Below are positions 11,791-25,554 of a stretch of DNA of 64,000 bases, piece by piece. A program made the translations under genes and the position numbers. The stretch comes from Coptis chinensis (lineage: Eukaryota > Streptophyta > Magnoliopsida > Ranunculales > Ranunculaceae): the NCBI GenBank assembly GCA_015680905.1, contig CM027381.1, positions 86,887,501 through 86,951,500 of the forward strand, in the 5' to 3' direction. The notes under the pieces were generated by a model, which saw nothing but the letters and a program-made list of their open reading frames with translations, was not told the DNA's origin and made no database searches. Each line of letters opens with the position of its first letter. Positions within the stretch are counted from its first letter, which is position 1.

Positions 11791-11889
11791 CTGTTCTGAG
11801 TGGCGACCATGATTTGATCTCACGAAAACTAAGTGGTGGCTAAGATTGAATCTCATGTCTTGAGATATGTTTATCTCACATATTTAGTA

Positions 11890-14800
11890 GGAAATTTTAG
11901 ACTTTAACTATGGCAGTAATAAAGCGACGTTCTTCTAGGAGATCAACTTCTTTTGCCAAGATGTTGTCATTGACTCCTGATTCAACAATGTCAGAACATG
12001 TAGTTGTGATTGTGAGCTCTGATGGTATCACTGCTTTCGTTCCGAAGCAAAGTGTGAAAGGAGACTCAGTTGTGTTGGATCTAGCTGTTGTTCTGTACGC
12101 CCATAGAATGTTTTCGAGCTACTCTGGCCATTGGCTTTTCTTGCTCTCCAGCTTCTTTTGGAGGTTTTCTTTGATGGCCTTGTTGGTGGCCTCTCTGCTT
12201 AGCCATTGCTTTGTACATATCTAGGTGTAGAAAATGCTTGAGTGATGCGCCATTTTTGTAGAAAATCCTTGACTTGTGTGCTAGCAAATTGTGTTCCGTT
12301 GTCCATGACTAGGGTGTGGGGTAAACCAAATCTAGTAATGATATTAGTCCAGATGAAGTTGATTACGTTGACTTCCTTGACCTGGACTAGTGGGATTGCT
12401 TCAACCCACTTGTTTAAGTAATCTGTGGCTGCTAGGACGTATTTGAGCCCTGATCTCTTTTGTGAGATGAATGGTCCCATGATGTCTAGCCCCCACATGT
12501 GGAACGGCCATGGGCTGGCTATGTTGATCAATTCCCTTGCTGGACTTAGGTGATTGTGGCCAAAAGTTTGACATTGTAGGTATTTAAGAACATACCTTTT
12601 TGCCTCAATATGCATGCCTGGCCAATAATACCCTTGGGCGATTGCCTTGTGTGCCAGTGATCTTGCTCCTGCGTGGTTGCCACATTCACCTTTGTAAATT
12701 TCGTCGAAAATGAGTTGTCCCTCCCTTGGAGTTATGCATCTTAGGAGGGGTCCTCCTGCTAATTTGCGGAACAGGCTTCCATTAATCACTGTGTATCTTG
12801 GGGCTCGGAGTTGGATTGCACGAGCATGCTTTGCTTCTGATGGGATCTCACAATGTAAGATGAACTTGAGGAATGGGCCCATCCAAGATTGATTGATTTC
12901 TTCTTCAGATGATGGCTGGAAATCTGTGAGGCTGTTGATGCTTTCTTTATGGTACGCAGGTCGTTCCAGAATGTCAATGTAGACTGTGGTCGGACATGTC
13001 TCTTGTGTTTTGGAGGCTAGGAAAGCCAAGCTGTCTGCATGTCTGTTGTCCTCTCGAGGAATATGGTCTAAGGAGAACATTTTGAACGAGTTGATTATGT
13101 CATAAACAACTTGAGCATACTTTTCTAGGTTTACTCCGTTCGTGACATAATCTTTGGTGATATGTTTGAAGATTAGCTATGAATCGTTGTAAGATTTAAG
13201 CTTTGAGACTTGTAGTTGCTGTGCCATTCGGAGGCCTGTGATCAATGCTTCGTATTCTGCTTCGTTGTTGGACGTTGCGAAATCGATTTTGATTGATTTC
13301 TGTAGCTGGGCTCCCTCTGGTGAAGTTAATATAGCCCCCAGTCCACTACCACTGTTATTGCATGCGCCATCTACGTGGAGGTGCCATGTGTCTAGGGTGG
13401 CTTGTTGATGGAGTGAAGTGATTGGCTTGGGTTCCCGGTTGATATCTTGACGGAAATCTGCCAAGAAATCAGCAATGACACGGCCTTTGCAAGACGTTCT
13501 GGGAACGAACTCGATGTGATGTCCTCCTAGTTCTTCAGCCCATTTGGCCATGGGGGTTGTTTTGTTGTTAGAACTCAATACTGTTTAATGGGTACATCGG
13601 TGATGACCTTAATCTTTGTGAGATTAAGTAAGGTTGGAACTTCGAAATGAGTAGAGTAATTAAGGAAAGCATTGCTTTCTCCATTGGAGAATAGTGCTTT
13701 CCTGCACCGCCAACGTCTTCTTTGGTGAAGTAGATCGACTTCTCGATTCCATCATGCTCTTGAAAAGAACCGAAGTTGATTCGCGAAGTCGATTCGTCGC
13801 AAAGGTACAACCTAGTGTTGTTTTTCTTTTTCGGCTTGGATAGGATGGGTGGAGTTGATAAATAGGCTTTCAGGTCGGTGAAGGCTTTGTGGCACTCGCC
13901 TGTCCGAGTGAAAGTTGCTCCCTTTTTGAGTATTTGCGGGGAATGGTCTACATTTGTCGGATGCTCTTGAGATGAACTTTGTTGAAATGAAAACCATGCC
14001 GGATAACTTGTAGATTTGTTGCTTTGTGGTTGGTTCTGACATTTCAAGGAGAAATCCTATCTGTTCTGGATTTGCTTCAATGCGTCTTTGTGAGACGAGG
14101 TAACCTAAGAATTTCCCTGAGGCTACTCCAAATACGCATTTGGCTGGGTTGAGCTTCATCTTGTTTTGGTGAAGTCGTTCAAAGGCCTCTTGTAGGTAGG
14201 AGATGTGATCATCTGCCTTTTCGCTTTTGACCACCATGTCATCTATGTAGACCTCCATAGTGTCTCCTACCAAGTCTTTGAACATTTTAGTGACAAGTCT
14301 TTGGTAGGTCGCTCCTTCGTTCTTCAAACCGAAAGGTAGGACGTTATAACAGAACGTACCTTGCTCGATTATGAAGGACGTCTTTTCCTGATCTTCTTCT
14401 GCAAGTGGTATTTGGTTGTACCCACTGTATGCGTCCATGAATGACAAAAGCTCATGGCCGCAAGTTTGATCTACCAATATGTCGATTCTTGGTAGGGGGA
14501 AGCTGTCTTTTGGGCAGTGCTTATTGACATTGGTGAAATCTATGCAGAGTCGTACCTGACCGTTCTTCTTTGGATCGGCTACTATGTTGACCAGCTAGGT
14601 CGGGTACTCGACTTCTCTGATGAATCCCATATTTTTTAGCTTTTCTATCTCTTTGTTGATGACTTTTTGAAACTTGAGTATTAGCTTCCTAGGTCGTTGT
14701 TTGATAGGCTTGATGGTTGGGTCTACATTTAACTTGTGGCAAGCGACCTGATGGTCAATTCCTGGCATATCGATATACGACCAAGCAAAAACATCTTTAT

Positions 14801-17561
14801 TGAGAGATAGAAATTTGACAAGCTGCTCCTTGAGCTCGGGGTCTAAGTTAGCCCCTACATAAACAAATTTTGGGTCATAAGTTGTGCCCAAATTGACTTT
14901 TTCTCCAGATTCTATTTGAGCTTGTTTTCTTTTGAGCTTTTCTTATGCCGTTGCTGGAGGGCTGGATGTTTGGGGATCCTGTCTTTTTGGGACGTCCTTG
15001 GCCTCGACGACCTGAGGCTTGAGTGAGGTCGTAGTGCTGACCTGATTGCATCGGTGAGCTTCTAGTTGGTTGCTTCTGAGCTCTATGATGCCTCTGGGAC
15101 CAGGATATCGTAGGATCTGGTGTAGGGTTGATGGAATAGCTTGGATTTTGTGAATCTAACGGCGTCTTAGAATGGCAGTGTAGGACGACCTGACATCGAT
15201 TACACTGAAGCGTGTTGATGTTTTGACCATGTCCTCTTTTTCGCCAATGGAGACTGGTAGGATTACGTCTCCGATGGCATCTGTACGATCTCCGTTGAAC
15301 CCATAGAGCGATGTATTGGACTCTATCATCACCGAGTCTAGCAGGTGCATGTCTTTGTACGTTTGATAGAACAGTATGTCGCATGAGCTCCCTGGATCGA
15401 TGAGGACTCTTTTGATCGTCCAACCGTTGATCTTGACGTGCACTACCAAGGCATCATTGTGAGGTAGGCACACTTTGTCTAGATTTTCTTCTGTGAATGA
15501 AATTGGCGTTGTCTTCTTAGGGTCGGTGGGGTTGATCATCTCGGCTTTGTGTGAGAGGTGGTATATTTCTTGGATTGCTCCCACTCTTCTGCGCTTCTCC
15601 CGACCTGAGGTTTCGTCGTTTGAGGTGTCTGTAATCATGTTGATTACTTTGTCCTCATCTTGGTCGGAGGAGTATTGTCTCCTGTTGTGCCTTGACCGAC
15701 CTGGAGACTTATATCGTCGAGTTGATCTGCCTCGCTTACGTTGTTGGCGGTCGTTAATTCTTTGCTGGCTCCCATACGTGGCGTTTGCCATCCAGCTTGT
15801 GCCTCAGATCGCTTTCTAGCAAGAACTCTTTTAATTTGTCTTCCTCCACTAGGTCTTAGAGGTAGTGCTTGAGGCTCCAGCAATCATTGGTGTCGTGGTG
15901 GTGGAGTTTGTGGAAATGACAGTATGGACGCTCTGGTATGGTTATTACCTTGTTGATGTTTGGTTTGAAGTACGGCGCTGTATAGATCTTCTTCAGGATT
16001 TGACTTGGCATCCTGGAGAAGTTGGAGAATTCCCTCTTTGTGTATGAGGGTTTGTTGGCGTTGGATCTCTTGTTGTTGTTGTTGTTGTTGTTTGAATATA
16101 ACTTGCTTTCCTTGGGGTCTGGCTCGTTGCTAACTGTGAGGACCTCTTTGCCTTTGCGCTTGGCCATCCACTCTTCGTAGTTGATGTATTTGTCGACTCT
16201 GTGATATAGGTCGGCTGAGGTGTCTGACTTGTTGCGCATGAGGGACCCTGCTAGGTCGGAATCGTCCAAGAAGGCGTTTGTGAACACAGAAATTGCAAAA
16301 CCGTCACTGAGTCCTGACTCCAACGAGAGTAGGTCCTTCTTAAAACGTCCTAGGAAGGCTCAGATCATTTCGCCATGAGCTTGCTTGAGCTGAAATAGGG
16401 AGTCCAGGTCAGCGCGCTTCTTTCTGTTGTGGACGAACTCTACTACAAACGTCTCAGCAAGGCTGTCAAAGTTGTTGATTGAATCTGGAGGGAGTGTGTA
16501 AACCCAGTCTATTGCTTCGTCCTTTAAACTGGCTGGAAAAAGTTTGCACTTCAGGTAGTCGTAGTTAGGATGCCTGTAGAGTGCTAGGATTTGGCTGAAG
16601 CGGGCTACGTGCTCACCTGGGCAGGAGGTACCGTCGTACAACGGGAACGTTGGTTGAATGAACTCTGAAGGAGGTTGTTTGTCTCTGATATCTTGGATGA
16701 AAGGTGATGTTTTGTACATCTCTAGCATTTTCTGAGCGATCTGGATCGCGCTGGCTCTTTCACTTGACTTCTCTAGTTTTTGCGCGAAGTCTTCTAAACG
16801 TTGATTGGTTGTGTTGGCTAAGGTTGCAACAGTGTTGTGCTCCCCGGCTTATGCGGTGCCATTGTTGGTGTTGGAGTTGGCATTCTCTTGCATTGTCTGG
16901 TTTTCCTGTTGCAAAGTGATGAAGGCTTCTTGGAGTGTCTTCATCTGGTCTGCCAATGCTTGTAGGTTGGGCTCCATTGTGGTTTTTGCCGGCCCGACCC
17001 GTGGGCTTGAGAAAAGAGTGGTTGTTCTTTTCTTAAGGAAACGAACCGGCAGACGACGCCAATGTAGATGTTGGTTATTTTGGGACTACGACCTGATGAT
17101 TTGTTGGATAGGAAATGGCTACACTCTTCTCGGAATAAGAGTTGCTTACATATCAAGTTCATCGGGGTGAACTTGAATCAAGTCTTACGTAGTTCATCTC
17201 TCTCTACTTATAGTTGTGTGTTTGAACCGTTATGGATTGCAGATCCACCTTGTATGCTATCTTGATGATTTGTCATTACTTTGATGTTACAAAGTAAATG
17301 ACTCCTTGATTGCTGAGTTGACTGAGCTCCAGGATTGCGCTAGTTGATATATTTCAATGAATGATTGTAACTGCTGGGAACGACACGGGTGTTGGGTCGT
17401 TGGTAAGATCGATGTTGTGGGACGAGTGAGGGAAGGCGCCCCGCCTTTGTGGACACGTGCTCTGTAGTATAGAACGGAGGGTACTTATAGTTATGGATCG
17501 TCCCACACTCCCCACCAATTGCATTTGTTACTCTACCCGCCAACGAAAATGTTGTCCAACA
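11890..17561 (-). mobile_element. Ty3/gypsy retrotransposon, Tat lineage, broken
   Basis: This is a fossil LTR retrotransposon read on the minus strand, about 5.7 kb. In order from the right are a 5' LTR (17063-17561), a primer-binding site next to it, a gag domain (around 16730-16300), a protease region (around 15500), reverse transcriptase (around 14900-14050, with YIDD), RNase H including an archaeal-type second RNase H typical of Tat elements (around 13580-13180), and integrase with zinc-binding and catalytic core (around 13080-11900). The 3' LTR is absent and the element stops near 11890. It carries several breaks and is not functional. Because only one LTR is present its age cannot be taken from LTR divergence; the decay suggests it is not recent. 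Confidence 0.93.
17063..17561 (-). repeat. 5' LTR of the Tat-lineage gypsy element
   Basis: The LTR is about 499 bp, and on the minus strand it begins TGTTGGACAAC and ends CTACA. Immediately inside, the minus strand reads TGGCGTCGTCTGCCGG (about 17062-17046), which has the form of a gypsy primer-binding site starting with TGG. 'gaactacgtaagacttgattc', read on the minus strand near 17190, is shared in form with LTRs at 43.7 kb and 47.3 kb, which points to related Tat elements. Confidence 0.8.
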
Positions 17562-17981
17562 TAAGTAGTTCTGAGAGACTCTTGGGACCTGTTTTTGTTA
17601 CCGGGTCAACAAAGGGGTAAACCATAGTCATAAGTGGTTGAGCTTAGTGTTTTTATTTAACTCAAAGACAAAAAACAATTCAAACAATGAAAAAAAAAAA
17701 AAATATATGTGGCTCGATATATAAGTTGGTGAAGGTAAGTAGGCAACTGAAGAGTGTAAATGACTGAAGATTTAGCCACTTCACTTGCAAGGTAAAAGTG
17801 TGACAAGGACATTGCACCAACAGAATGTGTAAGAATGATTGGCCTGCAAGGGAATGAAAATGTGTTAGGAATAGTGATGTAGATTTCACCCTCTCTAAGC
17901 AAACCTTCTGTTCCTCTCATAAAATTTCTCCCTATTTACTTCCATTCTTCCAATCACTATGAACTACACCCATTTCTTGAT
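17562..17981. promoter_or_regulatory. Upstream region of the 62-residue protein gene
   Basis: About 420 bp separates the gypsy LTR from the start codon at 17982. It contains an A-run near 17690 and otherwise no recognisable gene. The LTR thus lies just upstream of the gene and could have supplied or displaced promoter elements, but no TATA box is convincing. Confidence 0.3.
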
Positions 17982-18590
17982 ATGGGGTGGCTTCAATCCC
18001 TCTTTTCACCATTGAAGAAGCTCTGGGTTCGTCTACACTCAACACAAAAACAGAGTATTGTCTCTTTAACTCCCATCTACCTAGCTTACAGTATAGTTTG
18101 AATATTTGAAATATGCATGTTTTCTTTAACTTCTCCCTAGCTATAATTAATTGTACCAAGCGAGTAGTAATTTTCCTCCCTTCAATGCATATGTAATTCC
18201 CACATTCATGCCCAATGTTGCACTTTATTTTCTTTTTCTTTTCCTTCGTTTTTCAGTTCTGAGTTTCACCTTAGTCTTGTGTAACCCATATGTTCATTGT
18301 TTTTTCCCCTGGCTAATATGTTTCTCGATCCGACTCTTTACATTTTTTTCCCTCTTGCTTCAGTTGCATTCTACTTATCTTCTATTACTAGTCAAAAGAT
18401 CGAAATACTGTAATTCCTCATTAGATTATATTTTTCTTGTCTTTCTCATTGCATTTTGATTTTTGTTTTCACAGGTAGAGGGATATATATCCTATACGAA
18501 GATGTCAAGTCCTGCCCTTACGAAGATGTGCACGTACTGTGGTCCATTTTGGTGGAGTCAAACACACATCCCTTGACATCTAAACAATAA
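17982..18590 (+). CDS. Conserved 62-residue plant protein, two exons
   Basis: Exon 1 (17982-18054) and exon 2 (18475-18590) join in frame across a 420-bp GT..AG intron to give 62 residues. The protein starts MGWLQSLFSPLKKLWVRLHS (1-20) and contains RGIYILYEDVKSCPYEDV (26-43) and VLWSILVES. From memory this matches a small, highly conserved plant protein family that databases list as uncharacterised; I cannot verify this here. The N-terminus is basic and amphipathic with a possible myristoylation-like MG start, although the residue context after Gly-2 (Trp) is poor for that. No transmembrane segment or enzyme motif is visible. Function unknown. The gene lies between a gypsy LTR and SurE and has no sign of decay. 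Confidence 0.8.
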
Positions 18591-20779
18591 GGGATCTTAA
18601 TCTACTGCTTGCAGAGACAAATGCTAATGGTTTTTGTATCTTGTACATAAGTATTTATTTGAAAATTATAAACATGTAGCCGTAGAACCCTTTTTTTCTT
18701 GTTAACTTAGAGACTAGTGTATAAAGGTTCTGTTTGGCTGAATATAGTGAAAGAGCTTTCCTTTCAGCTTGATGATCCATTCTGGTTTCTACAGAAAGAA
18801 TAACTATTGGTGGTCGTGGATGACATTGTACATTTTGGTTGTTCGGGGTTTCTTAAATCAATGCATATTTTGATGAGAGTGGATGGGACACCCAACATGA
18901 CTGTGATGTCTTACAGAAAATTTTAAACACTTTCAGTTCTTAAGCAACCTCAGTGATGCTGGCATGCTGCTGCTATAAAAATACATTAATTATATTTCTA
19001 TATGGCATATATAATGTCGCCAAATGGTTCAGTCACAAACTCACAATGTAACGTGGATGAAAAACATGCAGCATTCGACAGAATTTATGCTCAAGTACAT
19101 ATAGACCCACAATATCATGTCACAGAATGCAGCTTACTGCCAATCAGAACCTTTTGATTCGTTGTTGTACTTGACTTGAACAATCAGGTGTCATGATTCT
19201 TATCATTTAATATATGGCCTTCCTGACTCATTCATATAAGGAAGGTGGAAATCGGTACATAGTTTTTTGTTTGGTTATAGTTTCTCAACAGTCAGAATTG
19301 TTTTTCCGAATTTTTCTGCTGTAATATGCAATGGTACGTAATCGAAACTCAAGAAGTCGAGACAGTAGAGGTAGTTGATTTACTTAATTGTAAAAGAGGT
19401 TGAGATGCATTTTTGCTTGCGAAACACTACCCTAACGTACTAAACAAACACTGCCTGTAGCAAGTGTTGATTGAAATGGTCTCAAGGTCATACATCACCA
19501 GAATGATATGATCCTCATTCAGTGAGGGGTTTGTTTTTTCTTGCAAGGGCAGGTTTTATCAGTCTTGTAACTCAAATAAGGAATTGGAAGTTTGGAACCA
19601 CATAAATTCAAGTTTTCGGATGAATAGGTCCTAAAATGTTCCATTAGGGAATTCCCAAAAAGGAAAAAGACTTCTATAATGACAATGGTCATGAAAAATG
19701 GTAAGTAATGAAAGTACTCAAGTAACCACGAAGTACAGCTTACATGACTTTCCACAATCTTAAACTCATCCAGATAGTGTTATCACCGACAATTGGAAGA
19801 CAGGAAAATAATGAAATGGTTGTGGAGATAGAAAGAATGTGTCGCGGTATTTCAGAACACTATGGACTAGATCAACTTGAAAACTAGATCCTGCAAATAT
19901 GAGAAAAGAAAAAAAATGAAACTGCAAACACAGATGAAACTTAATTAAGCTAATCGACAATATATTCATAAACAACCGACTTCTCTGTTACCGATCGATC
20001 AATCTGATGAAGTCTTTTAGGACTCACAAATGAGAAGTAAAAGTGTTCTCATGTTCAGTCATATGATAATTCCATGGTCACTGTTGGTGGCAGTTGCTGA
20101 TTAGATCGAGCTCATTGACAACTGACAATGTTATTGACCCAGGGCAATCGTATCACTACTCGTACCAACATCGTCACACTATAACACGCCAGCAATATGG
20201 CAATGTATTACACAGAAAATTGTTTGAAGGAAACTCCCACATCAAAAAAGGTGAAAGACCCCCCTCCCTCCTCATCCATAATGCCAAGATGATTTGGAAT
20301 TTGGGAAAAAGATCTCTGCCTTGAGATATACTGAATGTGGTACCTCAAGTTAAGCATCGTGGGCATGTAGATGGAGTTCTAGCACTTTCTTTTCGAGGGA
20401 GGGTCACTTCAAAGTTCAAAGTACCACTCATAACGCACACTTACTAGCTTCAAACCTGACACTAGATCCTCCCCAACCTTGAATAGCCACTATAGTGGAA
20501 ACACACCACAAAGAATTACATCAACCCTCAGTAGTCCAGCAGCAGTACCCAAAAGGAGTGAACATAACATAGCAACCAAGATTTCGGAGAATAGCGCAGT
20601 TTATAGTCTATATGTACAAGATATCGCAAACTAGTCTAATTGTGATGAGAGACCAAAATTACGGCCTTGGGAGACCCAAGTAGGAAACTACTATTGCTAC
20701 AGTTATTGTCAGACTAGTAGGAAAGGGACAAAAACTTCCATAATTGGCTAAATGTTATTTGAAGATGAAACTCACAAAA
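18591..20779. other. Intergenic region between the small-protein gene and SurE
   Basis: The 5' part probably includes the 3' untranslated region of the 62-residue gene. The rest has only short open frames without family signatures on either strand, including the one at 20094-20324, which I could not connect to any gene. The right part likely includes the SurE 3' untranslated region. Confidence 0.4.
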
Positions 20780-23700
20780 TCACAATGCCGATGCCACACT
20801 GGGAAGCCACTCTTTGAAGTAGGAGTCACACTCTACTTCTGCACGAGACAGAACGCCCAGAGGAGTGACTGTAATCTGAAAGAGCATATGAGTACTGTCA
20901 ATGATAAGCTGCCACACTTTGATCAAAATGAAGAAAAACCTCATAGCCAAATATTGGAAAATGGACATACATATCCTTCTTGGAGAGCACGGTAGTCTGT
21001 GTCGTCCTTGTCAATCTGTGCCCCTTTTACCTGAAAAGGAAGAAAAACACATGATGTTTCAAAACTATTTGAAATTTGTCTATAGGAAATGGAAACTTAC
21101 ATATCCATTAATCGTATATAAAAAATACAAGATAACGAGGTTGATATCATTGAATAAAGTTAGGTATATACCAGAGCATAAGAACCTTAGTTTCCACAAT
21201 TATCTGGCACACCAATTATTAAAGAAAAATCTCTTCAGAAATGAAACACAAAGAGCTCAGAATTGTAAAAGGGTTGTGTAGGAAAAAAAATTAGTTCCAC
21301 ATATTTACAAAGTGAAGAAGCAAAGACATATATACTATTTTGTCCAAAGACTATTTGGTTTTTCCTAATAAAGACACATACTATATGTGACCTAAGGCAA
21401 TACCATCTTTGAATGTTTTCAAGCTTGCAGGACAGCAGGAGAATGTACTAGCCTTAACCAGATGCTTCAGGAAAATACTTGTTTGTACTTTTTGTATTTT
21501 TAATCAATTCTTCCTTCGCAGTCTTAGACTAAGCACATTACTGATCATAAAAGGGAAAAAGGCTTAAACATCACTCAGATGATTCAATATATCAAGCAGC
21601 TCAGATGAGCAAAATGACATAAAGTATTCACAGAGTGACTAACTGACTAACAACTAATATTATTCTGTGTCAGTAAATGCCTAAATGGAACAACATATCA
21701 AGGAAAAACTGAAACCAATTAATATAAAGATTGAGGGAGAGTTTTACCACTCTTTTGAATAAGAGAGTCCCATCTGATTTAGTTGAAGCTCCATTTGATT
21801 CTATGCCTGTTGAGGAGTCAATCTCCATAGTCATTGTTGATAGCATTTTCCATCCTTCTGTAGTAGAAGTGGCCTGTTTCCACCCCATTTTTATCATACT
21901 TGTACCCTGTTTAGTCACCTTATATCCCTAATGGTGCACGAGGAGGAAAAAAAAATAACAATAGGATCAGTAAGTCTCCTGATAAAAACTGATTATGAAT
22001 CTTGAAGTATAATTACTTCCACTTCTTGATTTAGCTGAATATTATATGGCGTGGAGATATACAACTCATGAATTTTTGAGAATTACCTTATGATTCGCAA
22101 TGTTCGTTGGTATATCTACATTTAGAAAACATGTTTGAGGATAAGTTTTATTCTTGATCTCCGTCAATACTGCGTTAATGAGAGGCAAGCATGCTTCGGC
22201 ACAGAGTTTGAAGTCATGGATACTGCTCTTACCTCCAACCCTGAAAGTTAACCTTAGAGTAAGTCATGAGACAGAATAGAAGAAAGTTCATCGATTCATT
22301 CTGAAGTAGATAAAAATTGAAAACTTGGGTCCTTTATCTAAGTTCATAACCCAACACTAACAGATTCAGAAAGTCAGGTGCGCATGAACACACACACACA
22401 ACCTTAAAGTCAATAATCTGAGAGGCTGACCCTAACTTCAGCATTTCTTAATCTCAGTTGCAAAATAACAAGTAAAACAGCACAATGTAAAGTTCTTCTC
22501 CCAGTCTCCAGCTGAATTGTTCAAACAGTTCACAAGAGCAAATGAAAGAAACCTGGGGTGCTTGTAAGTACAAGTAAACTAACATAGACACAGACTGAAA
22601 CACTATTCAAATTCCATAACATGCGCAGGTACTTCAATAATAAAATATCTTGGCATACCAATCATATGATATGGACAAAGAAGGAACACCATTGAAGAAA
22701 GCCTCTCGAGCACCCGCAACTGTACCAGAGTAAATACTGCAAATCCAAAATGAAGGAAGGCCATCACTAGTGTAACAAAAACCTATGTCCAGTGACTGGG
22801 CGCTTATAAAACTATTTAAAATATACAATATTAACTCAAAGCTAACATGTATCACAAAATTTGTACAAAGGCCATTAGCATGAAAAAGAAGAAAACAGAT
22901 ATTAGTAGCCGATTTGTGGAGTGCGTTGCTGTTGCAACATTTCTTCAATAAAACTAACAGAACTTTCCGTTTCTGTTTCCTCTTCCACACATCATGCGGC
23001 TACTAGCCAACACCTTGAATGATGTGTTTCAGAAGTTGAAATATGGATTCAACATCAATCTGGTCACTCGCGATTACCTCTTAGAAAAGTGAGCTTGTGG
23101 TATTCTTCTTTTTAACTAGATTTTTTTTTTTTTCATCTCTATAGTTCAAAGATGGCAATTTGCACGTTTGCTCGGCCTTTATGTATCTATCAGTGATGTT
23201 CGGTGAGGATCTTCTTAGCCTCCTAGTTCTGCAAAGTTCCCATCAGAGGGGGGCAGTTTGTGGAGCCTGGTGTTGTTTGGGAATCTGGTTGGAGAGGACC
23301 AAGAGGGATTTTGGGTGAGAATTGAACTTCAACTTTGAAGGAGATGGTAATATCCAAAAGTTGAATAGGCAGATTTGGATGGGATTGATGGGATGTCATT
23401 AAATTTTAGACACACGTGGGATTGTTGTTCCATGTTGCTGTTTATGTTTTTCCCCTTAATTACTAGTCTCCTGGATCAGATTCTATGGTAATATACTTTG
23501 ATTGGCAAGTAATATATATCTCCTTTACTGATCAGAATGTAAGAAACAAAAGAACAACCATGAAGAAGTGAATAGGCAGTTTACTAACATGTGGTATCCG
23601 CAGTTGGTACCCATGTTGATGCCACTGAGTACCTGCAAGCATACACAGAAAATACATATTAACAACGTAAAATATGATTTTTATCTAATTGAACATTTTT

Positions 23701-24524
23701 AATCAAGTCACGATCTTCCGAATGAAAGAATGTTGGTAACATCGTCTAGGAAAATGAGTTTTGAGAACTACCAGGTCAGGAATTTCAGGAAAGATGGCTT
23801 TAGAGATTCCCAAAGCAGTGCAGTCTGCTGGTGTACCTGTGGGAAAGAATGGTCGATCCTAACGTGTTTGATGGAAATATAACAAGAAGAGCTCATTACA
23901 GCTCGTCTGCAGAAAACAAAATGCTAATAGCAAGTATCGCAAATGGAAGGACGGGAAATTAAAATGAACACAACAACAAACCAGAAACTGCGAAAGCTGT
24001 TGCTCCTTCAATTTCAACTCGATTGGCTGAAATGGTATTTTGCCATGTAATGCTATGACTAACAGCAGATTTTTCCCTGGTGAAAACAGATGGTAACATG
24101 AGAATAACCATAACAATGACAACAACTCAAGATAATACAACAATTATACATGACCTATGGTCTACATGCCAGTCTACTAAAATAAAAATACATCGAAAAT
24201 GAGCTTTACCACGTTATTACCACCACACATTATTTTGTTTATAATATTACTCAATTTCATTGACGTGAATTTAAACATTAAACCTTCGAAACAGAATTCT
24301 AATTAAGATGCATCCTGTTATAAAAGTGCAAAACAATAAACACAATACAAAAAAGTAACCGTGACTTACGAATCAGGTGCACAGACTTGAACCTCGTAAC
24401 AATTAGTAGAAGCAAGAACCTGAACCAAAGTACGTAAACCAGGTGCATCAATACCATCATCATTAGTAATCATAATTCTTGGTTTAGACTCACAACTCCC
24501 ATTACCATTGATAGTTTCTGCCAT
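20780..24524 (-). CDS. SurE-family 5'-nucleotidase (survival protein SurE-like)
   Basis: The gene encodes a 308-residue SurE-like acid phosphatase/5'-nucleotidase, which removes phosphate from nucleoside monophosphates in a divalent-metal-dependent way. Nine exons join in frame on the minus strand: 24524-24370, 24076-23982, 23836-23772, 23632-23589, 22736-22659, 22240-22087, 21927-21748, 21030-20971 and 20875-20780, all GT..AG. The metal-binding NDDGIDAPG is at 21-29 (D22, D23). The family Ser is in '[15 protein letters not shown]' (S52). The Asn-containing loop 'SGINMGTN' is at 108-115 (N111). '[15 protein letters not shown]' and 'FLNVDIP' are further family signatures. The C-terminal '[19 protein letters not shown]' is the plant-type tail. 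No signal peptide is evident, so it is likely cytosolic. No break was found. Confidence 0.93.
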
Positions 24525-24617
24525 TTTTCACAACAGACAAGTGGCAAGAATGGTAGGAAGACTATGAAATATGAGAGAGAACGAAAGAATAATTAATAGT
24601 GACACGTTCAACACTAG

Positions 24618-24630
24618 GAAATATATAGGA
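24618..24630 (-). promoter_or_regulatory. Candidate TATA box of the SurE-like gene
   Basis: On the minus strand 'cctatatatttcc' lies about 97 bp upstream of the ATG at 24524. Its spacing and sequence fit a TATA box. A transcription start could not be located from sequence. Confidence 0.45.
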
Positions 24631-24639
24631 GGGAGTTAG

Positions 24640-25550
24640 GAACGAGTACATGTGACTTGGACTGACTAGTAGATGCCGTTTCTATTGGCCCGTAACTTGG
24701 AAGCCTTGAATACCCCTTGGATTCTAACCATTCTATATATCACTGAGTGGTAGAGATTTATTCTTAGCTACCAACACATTATAACACGTGACACATCAGG
24801 TTAGAATGAATGAATGGCAATGCAATGATTCGCAATAATGCATGTCTTCTTTTCATAAATAAAGAGGTTGATTGCAGAACCAGAAAATCTGGTCTGGTAA
24901 ACTTGTCGAGCTATTCGTATCTAAAATTCTAAATACAAGCTAAGTTAACTTAGGACTCGTTTAAAATTTGCTGAGCTTCGACAGCCGAAATATGTGAGGT
25001 ACAAGTTTTCCCATGGAGTGCTTATTGTAGTTGTAGTATACTAGTACATAATTTTATTTTATTTTATTTGGTGAAATGTAGCAGTATAAGCTTACCAAAC
25101 CCCTTTGTGTAGTTTTAAGAGAGGTAAGAGAAATCCTGATGTAGTTCAGTCCTCCATAAGGAAATATTCCCATTCTCTTGTTTTATTCATTCGGTACTGT
25201 GCTGCATTTGGGATGGTTATTCTGTCACTGTGTGATAATTCTTGTATTCCCTTACGCACAAAGTATGGAGCATGACTGCTCTACGTTTCACACTAACTCA
25301 TCAGCATTGCAAATTTATTCGTTCACTGGCAATATTCTTATATGCCCATTCTCTTTCTCTTTCAAAAGTACAGAGTTTTGACGGAACTTTTCGTAGCACT
25401 CAACAAGAAAGATGCATCACATTTGGACATGTTCTTAGTAAGATCTTTGGGCTTTAGACCAGTAAATTTTGAAATTGGTGACTATGATTGCAGTAGTACG
25501 AAGAATTGATAGGGTGGATTTGCTTATTCTGAAAAGAAAAAAAAAATTGT
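24640..25550. other. SurE upstream flank, nothing recognised
   Basis: Intergenic DNA with short incidental open frames. No transposon terminus or RNA gene was seen until the copia LTR fragment begins near 25555. Confidence 0.4.
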
Positions 25551-25554
25551 ATGT

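Noticed and set aside
11910-12224. 104-codon plus-strand frame starting MAVIKRRSSRR
   Set aside because: It is the antisense shadow of the integrase region of the Tat-lineage element.
15475-17265. Several plus-strand frames of 60-120 codons
   Set aside because: All are antisense shadows of the gag and protease regions or of the LTR of the gypsy element.
20094-20324. 76-codon plus-strand frame
   Set aside because: It lies in the 3' flank of SurE, without family signature or splice partners.
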